From Kaistella carnis (lineage in GTDB: Bacteria; Bacteroidota; Bacteroidia; Flavobacteriales; Weeksellaceae): a stretch of DNA of 64,000 bases. The notes below the pieces were generated by a model. That model was not told where the DNA came from. It was given only the letters and a program-made list of their open reading frames with translations, and did not search any database. Position numbers and translations under genes: made by a program. Below, piece after piece: positions 18,331 through 27,013 of the stretch. The stretch is taken from the NCBI RefSeq assembly GCF_003860585.1, contig NZ_CP034159.1, forward strand, positions 558,001-622,000. The letters run 5' to 3'. Within the stretch, counting starts at the first letter, position 1, and every line of letters begins with the position of its first letter.

Positions 18331-19206
18331 TTAACGGTACCCAAAATTTTTCAGATCACGGTCATTTTTGCGCCAGTCCTTTTTCACCTTCACAAATAGA
18401 TTGAGGTGTATTTTTTTGGAAAAGAACTTTTCCAGATCTATTCTAGCCTCCGTTCCTACTTTTTTAATGGCGTCACCTTTATGGCCAATAATAATTCCTT
18501 TCTGCGTATCACGTTCGACATAAATCACCGAATCTATGAAGATAATGCCTTCTTTTTCCTTAAACATTTCAGTAACAACTTCTACAGAATAAGGAATTTC
18601 TTTGTCGTAATTTAAAAGGATTTTCTCCCGAATGGTTTCATTTACAAAGAATCTTTCCGGTTTATCAGTGTATTGATCTTTATCGTAATACGGCGGACTT
18701 TCAGGAAGCATGGATTTTAATTTCGGCAAAATCACCTCCGTATTAAATCCGGTCAATGCTGAAATTGGTAAAATCTCAGCTTTAGGAATCTGTTCATGCC
18801 AAAACTCCATAATCCGCTCTAAATCCGTTTGATTAGACGCATCGATTTTATTGACAAGAATTAAAACAGGAACTGGGATTTTATTCAATTTATCGATCAA
18901 AAACTCACTCGGTTCAGTTTTATCGGTAATATCTACGATGAATAGAAAGACATCTGCATCTTGCAGTGAATCTTTTACAAAATCCATCATTTTTTCCTGA
19001 AGACCATATTTCGGGTCTAAAACTCCCGGCGTGTCAGAAAATACAATCTGTAAATCCTCTTCATTATAAATACCGAAAATTCGGTGTCTGGTAGTCTGTG
19101 CTTTTTGGGTAACAATAGCCAACTTCTCTCCCATCAATTGGTTAAGAAGGGTGGATTTGCCGGCGTTTGGTTTGCCGACAATATTTACGAATCCTGCTTT
19201 ATGCAT
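18331..19206 (-). CDS. era: GTPase Era
   Basis: 291 residues. Essential GTPase that binds the 3' end of 16S rRNA and assists 30S subunit maturation. G1 GKPNAGKSTLLNQL is at residues 11-24; also present are the switch region TTRHRIFG, G3 DTPG, G4 NKID and G5 SAL. A C-terminal KH domain carries VERDTQKGIIIGHKGDAIKKVG. A -7 box TACCTTTG (minus, 19260-19267) lies about 53 bases upstream. Confidence 0.95.
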   Translation of the reverse strand: MHKAGFVNIVGKPNAGKSTLLNQLMGEKLAIVTQKAQTTRHRIFGIYNEEDLQIVFSDTPGVLDPKYGLQEKMMDFVKDSLQDADVFLFIVDITDKTEPSEFLIDKLNKIPVPVLILVNKIDASNQTDLERIMEFWHEQIPKAEILPISALTGFNTEVILPKLKSMLPESPPYYDKDQYTDKPERFFVNETIREKILLNYDKEIPYSVEVVTEMFKEKEGIIFIDSVIYVERDTQKGIIIGHKGDAIKKVGTEARIDLEKFFSKKIHLNLFVKVKKDWRKNDRDLKNFGYR

Positions 19207-19545
19207 TCTTATGTGTTGAAATAGTTAAAATTAAAGATAATGAATTTTCAAAATCATCACAAAGGTAGTGAAACATTGTTGTACGGATAAAATTTGAGCG
19301 GGTATTTTTATATGACCATCAGATGTGTGCGTCTATAACGAATTAAAGAGTTATTTATTTATCTTTATAATACAATGAATAAAAAGTGGTGGTCAGTTCA
19401 ATGTTTAATGAAGGTCACTATTTAAATCTTACTTTTAGTTAATCAGAATAAAAAGTTGATTTGTGACCGAATTATAAGTGATTATAGAGACACTTTTAAA
19501 AGGCACAATTATTTCATTAAACCCACTCATTAAAAACATAAAACT
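19207..19545. other. Intergenic region between era and ku
   Basis: About 340 bases between divergent genes. It holds the minus-strand era -7 box at 19260-19267. I find no perfect TAnnTTTG for ku; TATCTTTA at 19358-19365 is the nearest match, and ku could depend on another sigma factor. Nothing else is recognisable. Confidence 0.5.
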
Positions 19546-20334
19546 ATGAAAGCAATTTGGAATGGAGCAATAGGATTTGGTTTGGTAAATATTCCCATTA
19601 AAATGTATTCTGCGGTCGAAAACAGCAATTTAGATTTGGATATGCTGGATAAAAATGATTTTTCAAATATCAAATTTAAACGGGTTAATGAAAAAACCGG
19701 CAAAGAAGTAAAATGGGAAAATATTGTCAAGGGCTTTTTACTGGATGATAAATATGTTGTTTTAGATGACGAAGATTATGCGGCGGCAAGTCCCGAAAAA
19801 ACCAAAGTATTTTCTATTGAGCACTTTGTGAAAGAAGCTGAAATTGATTCTATTTATTTTGAAGTTCCTTACTTTCTGGAACCCCAGAAAAATGCTGAAA
19901 ATGCCTACAATTTGTTGTTAAAGGCTTTAACCAAAACAAAAATGGCTGGCGTTGGAACATTTGTGATGCGCGATAAGGAAATATTTGGGATGATTCGACC
20001 TTACGATGATAAAATATTAATTGTTAACAGATTAAGATTTGCACAGGAAATTAGGGATTACAAAGATTTGAAAATTCCAGATAGTAAAAGTCCGAAAGCT
20101 GGAGAATTAAAAATGGCGGTTTCCCTTATTGAACAAACCTCGGAGAAATTTGATCCCACAGCTTATAAAGATCATTATGCTGAAGATTTAATGAAGATCA
20201 TCAAGAAAAAAGCAAAAGGTGGAAAGGTTAAAAAAGCCACAGAAACTAAAGAAGATAATGGAAAAGTAGTCGATTTAATGGCGCAGTTAAAAGCCAGTTT
20301 AGAAAGTTCAAAAAAAGATAAAAAAGCCTCCTGA
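19546..20334 (+). CDS. ku: Non-homologous end-joining protein Ku
   Basis: 262 residues, the usual size of bacterial Ku. It forms a homodimeric ring on double-strand DNA ends and recruits LigD. The opening MKAIWNGAIGFGLVNIPIKMYSA is diagnostic. Other family segments are IYFEVPYFLEPQKNAENAYNLL and DKILIVNRLRFAQEIRD. The C-terminal tail (~225-262) is Lys-rich, as expected of the minimal LigD/DNA-binding tail. It is followed after two bases by ligD. Confidence 0.95.
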   Translation: MKAIWNGAIGFGLVNIPIKMYSAVENSNLDLDMLDKNDFSNIKFKRVNEKTGKEVKWENIVKGFLLDDKYVVLDDEDYAAASPEKTKVFSIEHFVKEAEIDSIYFEVPYFLEPQKNAENAYNLLLKALTKTKMAGVGTFVMRDKEIFGMIRPYDDKILIVNRLRFAQEIRDYKDLKIPDSKSPKAGELKMAVSLIEQTSEKFDPTAYKDHYAEDLMKIIKKKAKGGKVKKATETKEDNGKVVDLMAQLKASLESSKKDKKAS

Positions 20335-20336
20335 TT

Positions 20337-22895
20337 ATGTCTTTAGAAGATTATAACAAAAAGAGAAAGTTCGGCGAAACTCCTGAGCCGGAAGGTGAAA
20401 AGGTGGAAAACAGTGGCAAACTTATTTTTGTTATTCAAAGACATTCTGCAACCCGACTACATTATGATTTCCGTTTGGAAATGGATGGTGTTCTTAAAAG
20501 TTGGGCCATCCCCAAAGGTCCGTCACTCGATCCGGCAGATAAAAGGCTTGCCATGATGACGGAAGATCATCCGTATGACTACAAAGATTTTGAAGGTACA
20601 ATTCCGGAAGGAAATTATGGAGGTGGCGAAGTTGAAATTTGGGATTCCGGTACCTATGAGCCTTTAGAAAAGGTGGAGGGAAAAACAGACGATTTAATTA
20701 TGCGACACGAACTGCATAAAGAATCTCTAAAATTTGTGCTTCACGGTAAAAAGCTAAAAGGTGAATTTGCCTTGGTTAAAATCAAAAATTCTAAAGACGG
20801 GAACGCCTGGCTTTTGATAAAACATAAAGATGATTTCGCCCAAAAAAATTATAATTCTGAAGATCATGTTCCGCCAAAATCTAAAGTAACGTTGCGGGAA
20901 GAAGCGAGACCTTCAAAAAAAAGGAGTAAGAAAACTAGCTCCTCAGAAAAGACATTTAAAAATTATGCTCCGGCCCTTTCCGGGGAAAGAAAATTAAAAG
21001 ATTTCATTACACCGATGCTGGCGAAAGTTGGCAAAAAACCTTTTAATGATAAAGAATGGGTTTTCGAAATCAAATGGGACGGCTATCGTGCGATTTCTGA
21101 TTTACGGGAAGATTCGATTAAACTCTATTCCAGAAATGGTCTTAACTATGCTGAAAAATTTTCAAAAATTGTAAAAGCGTTGGAAGATCAAAAGTTTCCT
21201 ATGGTTCTGGACGGCGAAATCGTTGCTTTCAATGCTGACGGAAAACCGGATTTTCAAACTTTACAAAAGATTGATGAAAATCCTGATTTAGCAATGACTT
21301 TTCAGGTTTTTGATTTGTTGTGGCTTAATGGTCATTCGACTGAAAGTTTAACTTTAATTGAAAGAAAGGAATTATTGAAAGAAGCTTTGGTGGAAAATGA
21401 AGTCGTAAAATATTGTGAGCACATTCCCGAACATGGAAAAGATTTTTTTGATCAGATTAAAAAAATGGAGCTCGAAGGAATGATGGCTAAAAAAGCCGAC
21501 AGTAACTATTCAGAAGGCGTTCGATCTTCGGATTGGCTCAAGATAAAATTTCAAAATACGGAAGATGTTTTAATATGCGGCTTTACCGATCCAAAAGGGT
21601 CTCGTAAGAACTTTGGTGCATTAATTCTCGGGACTTTTATTGATGATCAACTCCAGTATTGCGGTCATGCCGGAACGGGTTTTAATGATGAATCTCTAAA
21701 AAAATTACATGAAATTTTTAAACCATTCATTACCGAGAAGTGTCCTTTTGAAGAAATTCCCAAAACAAATGGACCGGCAACCTGGTTAAAACCTGAGCTT
21801 GTTTGTGAAATTAAATACACGGAAAAAACGAAAGATGGTATTTTTCGTCACCCTGTCTTTATGGGCCTTCGCGAAGATAAAGAGGTAGAAAATTTGAAAA
21901 ATGAGGACACGGAGGAATCGGAAAGCGATTCGATTCCGATTAGCAGTGGAAAGAAACAGACTAAAATATCTACAGAAATAATCTCAGGTAAAAAAAAGGG
22001 TGTTGCAAAACCCACCATTAAATTAACAAATCGAGACAAGATTTATTTTCCGGAAAGTGATATTACAAAGGGTGATTTGATCGATTATTATCAATCTGTT
22101 GCGAAATATATTTTGCCTCATTTAAAAAACCGACCACAATCATTGAATAGATTTCCCAATGGAATTAACGGGTTGAGTTTTTATCATAAAGACGCGGGCG
22201 ATGATGCACCCGACTGGATCGATAAAATCGGTATTTTTTCAGAATCAAACGAAAAGGAAATCCACTACTTAATTTGCAATACCGCAAATGATCTGGCTTA
22301 TCTCAATAATTTGGGCTGCATTGATTTAAATCCCTGGAATTCCACGATTCAAAATCTGGATCAGCCTGATTGGCTGGCTTTGGATTTGGATCCTTCAGAC
22401 GATAATACATTTGATCACGTAATTGAAACGGCTTTGGCAGTAAAAGAAGTTTTGGATTCAGCAAAAATCAAAGGATATTGTAAGACCTCCGGCAGCTCTG
22501 GAATTCATATTTACATTCCGATGAACGCCAAATATGAGGTGGAACAGGTAAAGAATTTTGCCCATTTGCTGATGCAAAAAGTACAGAAAAAATTGCCTGA
22601 TCTTACAACTTTAGAAAGAAGTCTAAAAAAACGAAGCAAAGAAAAAATATACCTGGATTATCTGCAAAACCGGTCGGGACAAACCCTCGCGAGTGTTTAC
22701 AGCGTTCGGCCTAAACCATTTGCGCCGGTGTCTATGCCTTTAAATTGGGACGAACTTAAGTTTGGTTTAAAGGCTACAGAATTCAATATTACAAATTCTC
22801 TAGAGCGCATTGAAAAGAAAGGTGATCTGTTTAAACCTGTTTTAGGAAAAGGAATTGATATGCTGAAAAGCTTAGAAAATCTGTCCGAAACCTAA
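20337..22895 (+). CDS. ligD: Multidomain NHEJ ligase LigD
   Basis: 852 residues in three domains. A 3'-phosphoesterase comes first (~28-190; RHSATRLHYDFRLEMDG, EGTIPEGNYGGGEVEIWD). The ATP-dependent ligase follows (~225-510; EIKWDGYRAIS, with the adenylated Lys at ~246, then DGEIVAFNADGKPDF). A primase-type polymerase is last (~560-850; ALDLDPSDDN metal ligands, TSGSSGIHIYIPM). The order PE-LIG-POL differs from the mycobacterial POL-PE-LIG order and is common in Gram-negative bacteria. A low-complexity linker rich in Glu and Ser spans ~515-550. With ku it forms a complete two-gene end-joining system. Its stop overlaps that of the converging hydrolase gene. Confidence 0.95.
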   Translation: MSLEDYNKKRKFGETPEPEGEKVENSGKLIFVIQRHSATRLHYDFRLEMDGVLKSWAIPKGPSLDPADKRLAMMTEDHPYDYKDFEGTIPEGNYGGGEVEIWDSGTYEPLEKVEGKTDDLIMRHELHKESLKFVLHGKKLKGEFALVKIKNSKDGNAWLLIKHKDDFAQKNYNSEDHVPPKSKVTLREEARPSKKRSKKTSSSEKTFKNYAPALSGERKLKDFITPMLAKVGKKPFNDKEWVFEIKWDGYRAISDLREDSIKLYSRNGLNYAEKFSKIVKALEDQKFPMVLDGEIVAFNADGKPDFQTLQKIDENPDLAMTFQVFDLLWLNGHSTESLTLIERKELLKEALVENEVVKYCEHIPEHGKDFFDQIKKMELEGMMAKKADSNYSEGVRSSDWLKIKFQNTEDVLICGFTDPKGSRKNFGALILGTFIDDQLQYCGHAGTGFNDESLKKLHEIFKPFITEKCPFEEIPKTNGPATWLKPELVCEIKYTEKTKDGIFRHPVFMGLREDKEVENLKNEDTEESESDSIPISSGKKQTKISTEIISGKKKGVAKPTIKLTNRDKIYFPESDITKGDLIDYYQSVAKYILPHLKNRPQSLNRFPNGINGLSFYHKDAGDDAPDWIDKIGIFSESNEKEIHYLICNTANDLAYLNNLGCIDLNPWNSTIQNLDQPDWLALDLDPSDDNTFDHVIETALAVKEVLDSAKIKGYCKTSGSSGIHIYIPMNAKYEVEQVKNFAHLLMQKVQKKLPDLTTLERSLKKRSKEKIYLDYLQNRSGQTLASVYSVRPKPFAPVSMPLNWDELKFGLKATEFNITNSLERIEKKGDLFKPVLGKGIDMLKSLENLSET

Positions 22896-23665
22896 TTAAA
22901 TTTAACTGACGACTGATGCAAGAAATCTGCACATTCGTAAGCCCACATCTTATAAGTAAGTTCTGAGGGATGAATACCATCGCTGAAAAATTCTGCAACC
23001 GTTTCACCATCTTTTAGTGTTGCCATCCATTTTTGGATATTAATTTTTTCTGACGGATAAAAGATGTTTTTATTCTTTAAAACCTGCCGATGCAGATAAT
23101 TAGCAAGAATATTTTTATGCCCTGCCAGAACACATTTCATTTCTGCTGTAAATGCTGGGAAAGCTTCAATAGTTGGTAACTGAGCAAATAAAATGGGAGT
23201 ATCAGGAAATTTTTCCCGTAAATCATCAATTAAAACCTGAACACTTCTACTCCATTTTTTGGGATGCGTTAATTCAAAAGTATCATTACCACCAATTCCA
23301 ACCACAATAAGATCGCAGTTTGTCTCCTCAATTTTAGGAATGATCATTCGTTGGATTTGATCAATATTGTAACCAATCTTGGCGTAAACCTTCCAATGGA
23401 TATTAGATTGGAATAATTCACTTATTTTTTCTGCAAAATATCCCGCGAAACTATTTTTGTGGTAATCCGTTCCGACGCCGGCAAAAGAACTTTCGCCAAT
23501 GAAAAGAACTTTTAAATTTCTATTGGAAATGATAATGACGGAACCTTCAGGATTTTTAGCTGCCGGCAAAAGGGGAATTTCTTTCTTGATTTTTTTTCCC
23601 TGAAAATAAATGATCGGCAATAAAGGGAGCGATCTTAACAGATGTAAAAAATATTTTTTTCTCAA
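22892..23665 (-). CDS. SGNH/GDSL-type hydrolase
   Basis: 257 residues. The GDSL block is a GESSFAGVG variant with the catalytic Ser at about residue 56. Further signatures are the oxyanion motif VVGIGGNDTFEL (~122-133) and, near the C-terminus, DGIHPS with the catalytic Asp and His. An uncleaved N-terminal hydrophobic segment (LLRSLPLLPIIYF) suggests membrane attachment. It is probably an esterase or deacylase; the substrate is not evident. Last gene of a run map - methyltransferase - hydrolase, overlapping its predecessor by four bases. Confidence 0.82.
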   Translation of the reverse strand: MRKKYFLHLLRSLPLLPIIYFQGKKIKKEIPLLPAAKNPEGSVIIISNRNLKVLFIGESSFAGVGTDYHKNSFAGYFAEKISELFQSNIHWKVYAKIGYNIDQIQRMIIPKIEETNCDLIVVGIGGNDTFELTHPKKWSRSVQVLIDDLREKFPDTPILFAQLPTIEAFPAFTAEMKCVLAGHKNILANYLHRQVLKNKNIFYPSEKINIQKWMATLKDGETVAEFFSDGIHPSELTYKMWAYECADFLHQSSVKFN

Positions 23666-24441
23666 CCGTTCACGGATCTTTTAAAAACGATGGGTAAAAT
23701 CTCATTTTTATTTAAACCGTATTTTTCAATCATATCCTTAGGATATTTTTGAGAATAAAAATTGATATCCACTTCGAAACCTGCGTTTTCTAATCTTTTA
23801 AAATAGTCCATTCCGTACCAGCGAACGTGATCGTATTGTCCGAAATGTTTCTGCCGTTCCTGTGGATTTTTAATAGAAAAATCTTCATATGTTTTTTCCA
23901 GATCGTTTTTCATAGGAACTTGAAAAATTCCCCAACCCTCTTTTTTCATCACCCTGTAAAGCTCACTCATCGCTTTCTGATCATCCTCAATATGTTCTAA
24001 AACATGATTACAGAAAACAATATCGAAACTTTCATTTTCAAAGGGAAGATCTAAAATATCTGCTTTTACATCAACAATCGGGGAATATAAATCTGCAGAA
24101 ACATAATTAAGATTCTTCATCTTTTTAAATTTCCGCAAAAATTCCTGTTCCGGTGCGATATGCAGAACTTTGTAATTTTTTGTAAAAAAGTCGGTTTCAT
24201 TTTGAAGATAAAGCCACATTTGGCGATGTCTTTCTAAACTTAAAGTTCCCGGAGATAAAGCGTTTTCGCGTTGCTTTCCATAACCATAAGGCAGGAATTT
24301 ACGATAAGACTTCCCATCGATCGGGTCTGTGAATTTGTCTCCTTTAAAAAATAAAACAATTAAAGGTCGTGCAAGAATGCTCGCTTTAATTAGGAATGGA
24401 CGAGGTATTTTGTTGAGAAGGAATTTGGTGATTTTCTTCAT
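23662..24441 (-). CDS. Class I SAM-dependent methyltransferase
   Basis: 259 residues. Methyltransf_11-type core: motif I region KVLHIAPEQEFLRKFKKM (weakly conserved glycine loop), DILDLPFENESFDIVFCNHVLEHIEDD (motif IV and post-motif), and WGIFQVPM. An N-terminal hydrophobic basic helix could associate with the membrane. The substrate is unknown. The start codon overlaps the map stop by one base, indicating translational coupling. Confidence 0.82.
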   Translation of the reverse strand: MKKITKFLLNKIPRPFLIKASILARPLIVLFFKGDKFTDPIDGKSYRKFLPYGYGKQRENALSPGTLSLERHRQMWLYLQNETDFFTKNYKVLHIAPEQEFLRKFKKMKNLNYVSADLYSPIVDVKADILDLPFENESFDIVFCNHVLEHIEDDQKAMSELYRVMKKEGWGIFQVPMKNDLEKTYEDFSIKNPQERQKHFGQYDHVRWYGMDYFKRLENAGFEVDINFYSQKYPKDMIEKYGLNKNEILPIVFKRSVNG

Positions 24442-25250
24442 TAAAAATCCAACGTAAATGGTTTTTCTTCGTCACTTACAATTCCCAGCGCTTCGTAAAT
24501 GTAACGATACGTTGAAAGTAACACGGGTTTTCCATTAATAATACAAACATCGTGTTCGAAATGCGCAGAGGGAGAATTGTCTAAAGAAGTTACAGTCCAG
24601 CCATCATCATGGAATTTTACTTTTTCAGTTCTTAAATTAACCATCGGTTCAATAGCTAGTACGATCCCGTCTTTTAGTACTTTACCACTCCCCTTTCTGC
24701 CGTAATTTGGAACTTGTGGATCTTCGTGCATTTTTCTGCCCAAACCGTGTCCCACTAATTCACGAACAACGCCATATCCATGGGCTTCACAATAGGTCTG
24801 AATGGCATTTGATATATCACCAACTCTTTTACCACGAACACACTGCTCGATTCCTTTGTAAAGGGATTCTTTGGTGACTTGCAGTAATTTTTTAGTTTTA
24901 GGAGCAACTTCACCCACTTCAAAAGAATAGGCATGATCTCCGTAAAAACCATTCATATAAACGCCACAATCAACGGATAAAATATCACCGTCTTCCAGAG
25001 GTTTTTCATTGGGAATACCATGTACAACTTCAGCATTTGGAGAAATACACAGATTTTTTGGGAAACCGTACATTCCCAGAAAAGCGGGCTCGCCGCCATG
25101 ATCGCGAATAAATTCACCACCCAGATTATCGAGATGTAATGTGGTAACGCCAGGCTTAATTTCTTTTGCAAGCATCCCTAAAGTTTTAGAAACCAATTGG
25201 GCACTTTCACGCATTAAGCGAAGTTCTTCTATAGATTTTAACTGTATCAC
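24441..25250 (-). CDS. map: Type I methionine aminopeptidase
   Basis: 269 residues. It removes the initiator Met from nascent proteins. All five metal ligands are visible: the two Asp in DCGVYMNGFYGDHAYSF, His in HGLGRKMHEDPQVPNYG, Glu in LAIEPMV, and Glu in SAHFEHDVCI. The conserved substrate histidine lies in PNAEVVHGIPN. The catalytic domain occupies the entire protein with no N-terminal zinc-finger extension. It is apparently the first gene of a three-gene run. Confidence 0.94.
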   Translation of the reverse strand: MIQLKSIEELRLMRESAQLVSKTLGMLAKEIKPGVTTLHLDNLGGEFIRDHGGEPAFLGMYGFPKNLCISPNAEVVHGIPNEKPLEDGDILSVDCGVYMNGFYGDHAYSFEVGEVAPKTKKLLQVTKESLYKGIEQCVRGKRVGDISNAIQTYCEAHGYGVVRELVGHGLGRKMHEDPQVPNYGRKGSGKVLKDGIVLAIEPMVNLRTEKVKFHDDGWTVTSLDNSPSAHFEHDVCIINGKPVLLSTYRYIYEALGIVSDEEKPFTLDF

Positions 25251-25298
25251 AGGAGTAAGTATATGTTGTATAAAATAGTGGTCATTCGTGGTAAGAAA

Positions 25299-25730
25299 CT
25301 ACCAGAATAACCCTTTTTTCTTGTCTTTCTTCATTTTAGAGTAGGCTAAAACTTCTTTGCCTTCTACCCGAAATTCGATTCTTTCTGTAATAATATTATA
25401 GATTTCTCCCCAACCAGGAAAACCTCCTAAATTGCGGTCATCAATAAATAAGTCTGCATCAATCTTGCGCGATGCCTGACTGTGATCAAAAATCTCACCT
25501 TCAAAACTGGAATTTACAGCATAAAATTCTACGCCGTTTTTTCTACAGAATTCAACAGCTTCGTCCAAAGTTTTTCCATGACGGTAAGTCCACAGGATTA
25601 AGCGATATCCTTCCGACTGCAGTTTGCGTAAAGTTTCAAAAGCAAATGTTTTTGGCTTTCCAATTCCCGGATATGCATCATCAACCACCGTTCCGTCGAA
25701 ATCAATTGCAAGTTTTTTACTGTTCTTCAT
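25299..25730 (-). CDS. HAD superfamily phosphatase, BT0820-like
   Basis: 143 residues. HAD motif I is LAIDFDGTVVDD (nucleophile Asp and acid Asp at ~10 and 12), motif II is LILWTYRHGK, and the acidic motif IV is FIDDRNLGG. There is no large cap domain, which fits the small class 0 HAD proteins of Bacteroidota known from structural genomics. The substrate is unknown. It has a good promoter of its own: -7 box TATCTTTG (minus, 25752-25759) with a TTG about 16 bases further upstream. Confidence 0.82.
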   Translation of the reverse strand: MKNSKKLAIDFDGTVVDDAYPGIGKPKTFAFETLRKLQSEGYRLILWTYRHGKTLDEAVEFCRKNGVEFYAVNSSFEGEIFDHSQASRKIDADLFIDDRNLGGFPGWGEIYNIITERIEFRVEGKEVLAYSKMKKDKKKGLFW

Positions 25731-25751
25731 TAGTTTTAAATTTCAGATGTG

Positions 25752-25759
25752 CAAAGATA
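25752..25759 (-). promoter_or_regulatory. HAD phosphatase promoter -7 box
   Basis: TATCTTTG on the minus strand, with a -33 TTG about 16 bases upstream. Confidence 0.55.
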
Positions 25760-25819
25760 AGAAATTTCAATTCGTCAAAAATTATAGTCCCTATATTTTG
25801 CTTCTCCTATTAAACGAAA

Positions 25820-25856
25820 ATTGCCAAAGTTCACTGATGCAGTGCTCTTTGGCAAT
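25820..25856 (-). terminator. Long terminator hairpin of the desaturase gene
   Basis: Outer arms ATTGCCAAAG / CTTTGGCAAT and inner TCACTG / CAGTG form a 37-base hairpin. On the minus strand it ends in TTTT just after the desaturase gene. Confidence 0.7.
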
Positions 25857-25877
25857 CTCTATATTTTAAAGTGTTTA

Positions 25878-26855
25878 TTAAGATTTAACCCATTTAAACT
25901 GCCATTCTAAATCGGGAGTTGAAATACGGTCTGTAACTCTTTGAAGTCTTGATGGAAGTTTCATTAAATATTCCTGAGCTCTTTCCGCTTTTTCATTTAG
26001 ACCGGTGACATGGTCAATTTTCCAGTCTTCCAGAAGTTCGGAAAGAATATTAATATAATCCTGACCCGTATAAACCATGGCTCGTTGTGCAGCATCACTG
26101 AAATGTCCCCAAAGTTCACCCGCTTTTTGTCCGGATTCACGTAATAAGTGTGCAGGCATCACAATTTTTTTTCTCATCATATCTTCGAATGCCAGAATCA
26201 TCTCCGAAGGATCTAATTCTAAGATTCGAGTTACGAAATGCTTGTAGGCTTTTGCGTGTCTTGCTTCATCTGCAGCGATGACTCCACACATTCTGGAAAG
26301 TTTTGTGTTTCCGGTTTGCTTTGCGAATGTGCCTACTCTACGGTGAGAAATATTGGTTGCGGTTTCCTGAAAACTGGTATATACAAAGTTTCTATATGGA
26401 TCCATTGTAGTGCCGATGTCCAGACCATCTTGAATAAGATACTGTGTCGTCATTTCGATCTCACGCATGTTGACGCGACCGCATAAATAGAGATATTTAT
26501 TTAGAAGATCACCGTGTCTGTTTTCTTCAGCCGTCCAGCTGCGAATCCACTGTGACCAACCTGATTTTTCTTCCTGATCTACTCCGTCAATGCCCATTAA
26601 CCAAGATTCATAACTTGGCAACGCTTCTTCAGTAATACAGTCACCGATTAAGGTTACAAAAAGATCGTAACCCATCTCTTGTGCAAAAGTCTGTAACTCA
26701 TCAACTTCATGTTTAAAGCTATCTGAGGAAGGATCCGGTAAAAAATCGCTGGGTTGCCAAATCTTTTCTACAGGAGTTAAGTAGGAAGAAATGAAATCAT
26801 CGACATCTTTGCCGAGAGTTCGCATTACTTCCATTCTTACTAATTTATTATACAT
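25878..26855 (-). CDS. Acyl-[acyl carrier protein] desaturase
   Basis: 325 residues. Soluble di-iron fatty-acid desaturase of the plant stearoyl-ACP type, which inserts a cis double bond into acyl-ACP. The two di-iron motifs EENRHGDLLNKYLYL and DEARHAKAYKHF have the EXXH spacing, and upstream glutamates lie in GDCITEEALPSYE. The family is common in Flavobacteriia and explains unsaturated membrane lipids. The promoter -7 box TATATTTG is on the minus strand at 26882-26889. Confidence 0.92.
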   Translation of the reverse strand: MYNKLVRMEVMRTLGKDVDDFISSYLTPVEKIWQPSDFLPDPSSDSFKHEVDELQTFAQEMGYDLFVTLIGDCITEEALPSYESWLMGIDGVDQEEKSGWSQWIRSWTAEENRHGDLLNKYLYLCGRVNMREIEMTTQYLIQDGLDIGTTMDPYRNFVYTSFQETATNISHRRVGTFAKQTGNTKLSRMCGVIAADEARHAKAYKHFVTRILELDPSEMILAFEDMMRKKIVMPAHLLRESGQKAGELWGHFSDAAQRAMVYTGQDYINILSELLEDWKIDHVTGLNEKAERAQEYLMKLPSRLQRVTDRISTPDLEWQFKWVKS

Positions 26856-26881
26856 TTTTCTTCTTTTTTTAATTTTGCGTA

Positions 26882-26889
26882 CAAATATA
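26882..26889 (-). promoter_or_regulatory. Desaturase promoter -7 box
   Basis: TATATTTG on the minus strand, 26 bases upstream of the start codon. Confidence 0.5.
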
Positions 26890-27013
26890 ATTTAAAATTA
26901 TTATTTATAGCATAAGTTCTTTGTCGATTTTAAAAGAAGCGATCATCTTAGTTTTCAAATTTATTTAAATTTGAACGATGGTGCAATTCTAAAATCAGTT
27001 TATAAGTAATCAA

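Noticed and set aside
25472..25869. Forward frames of 113 and 81 codons
   Set aside because: Opposite the HAD gene and its terminator; composition typical of antisense translation.
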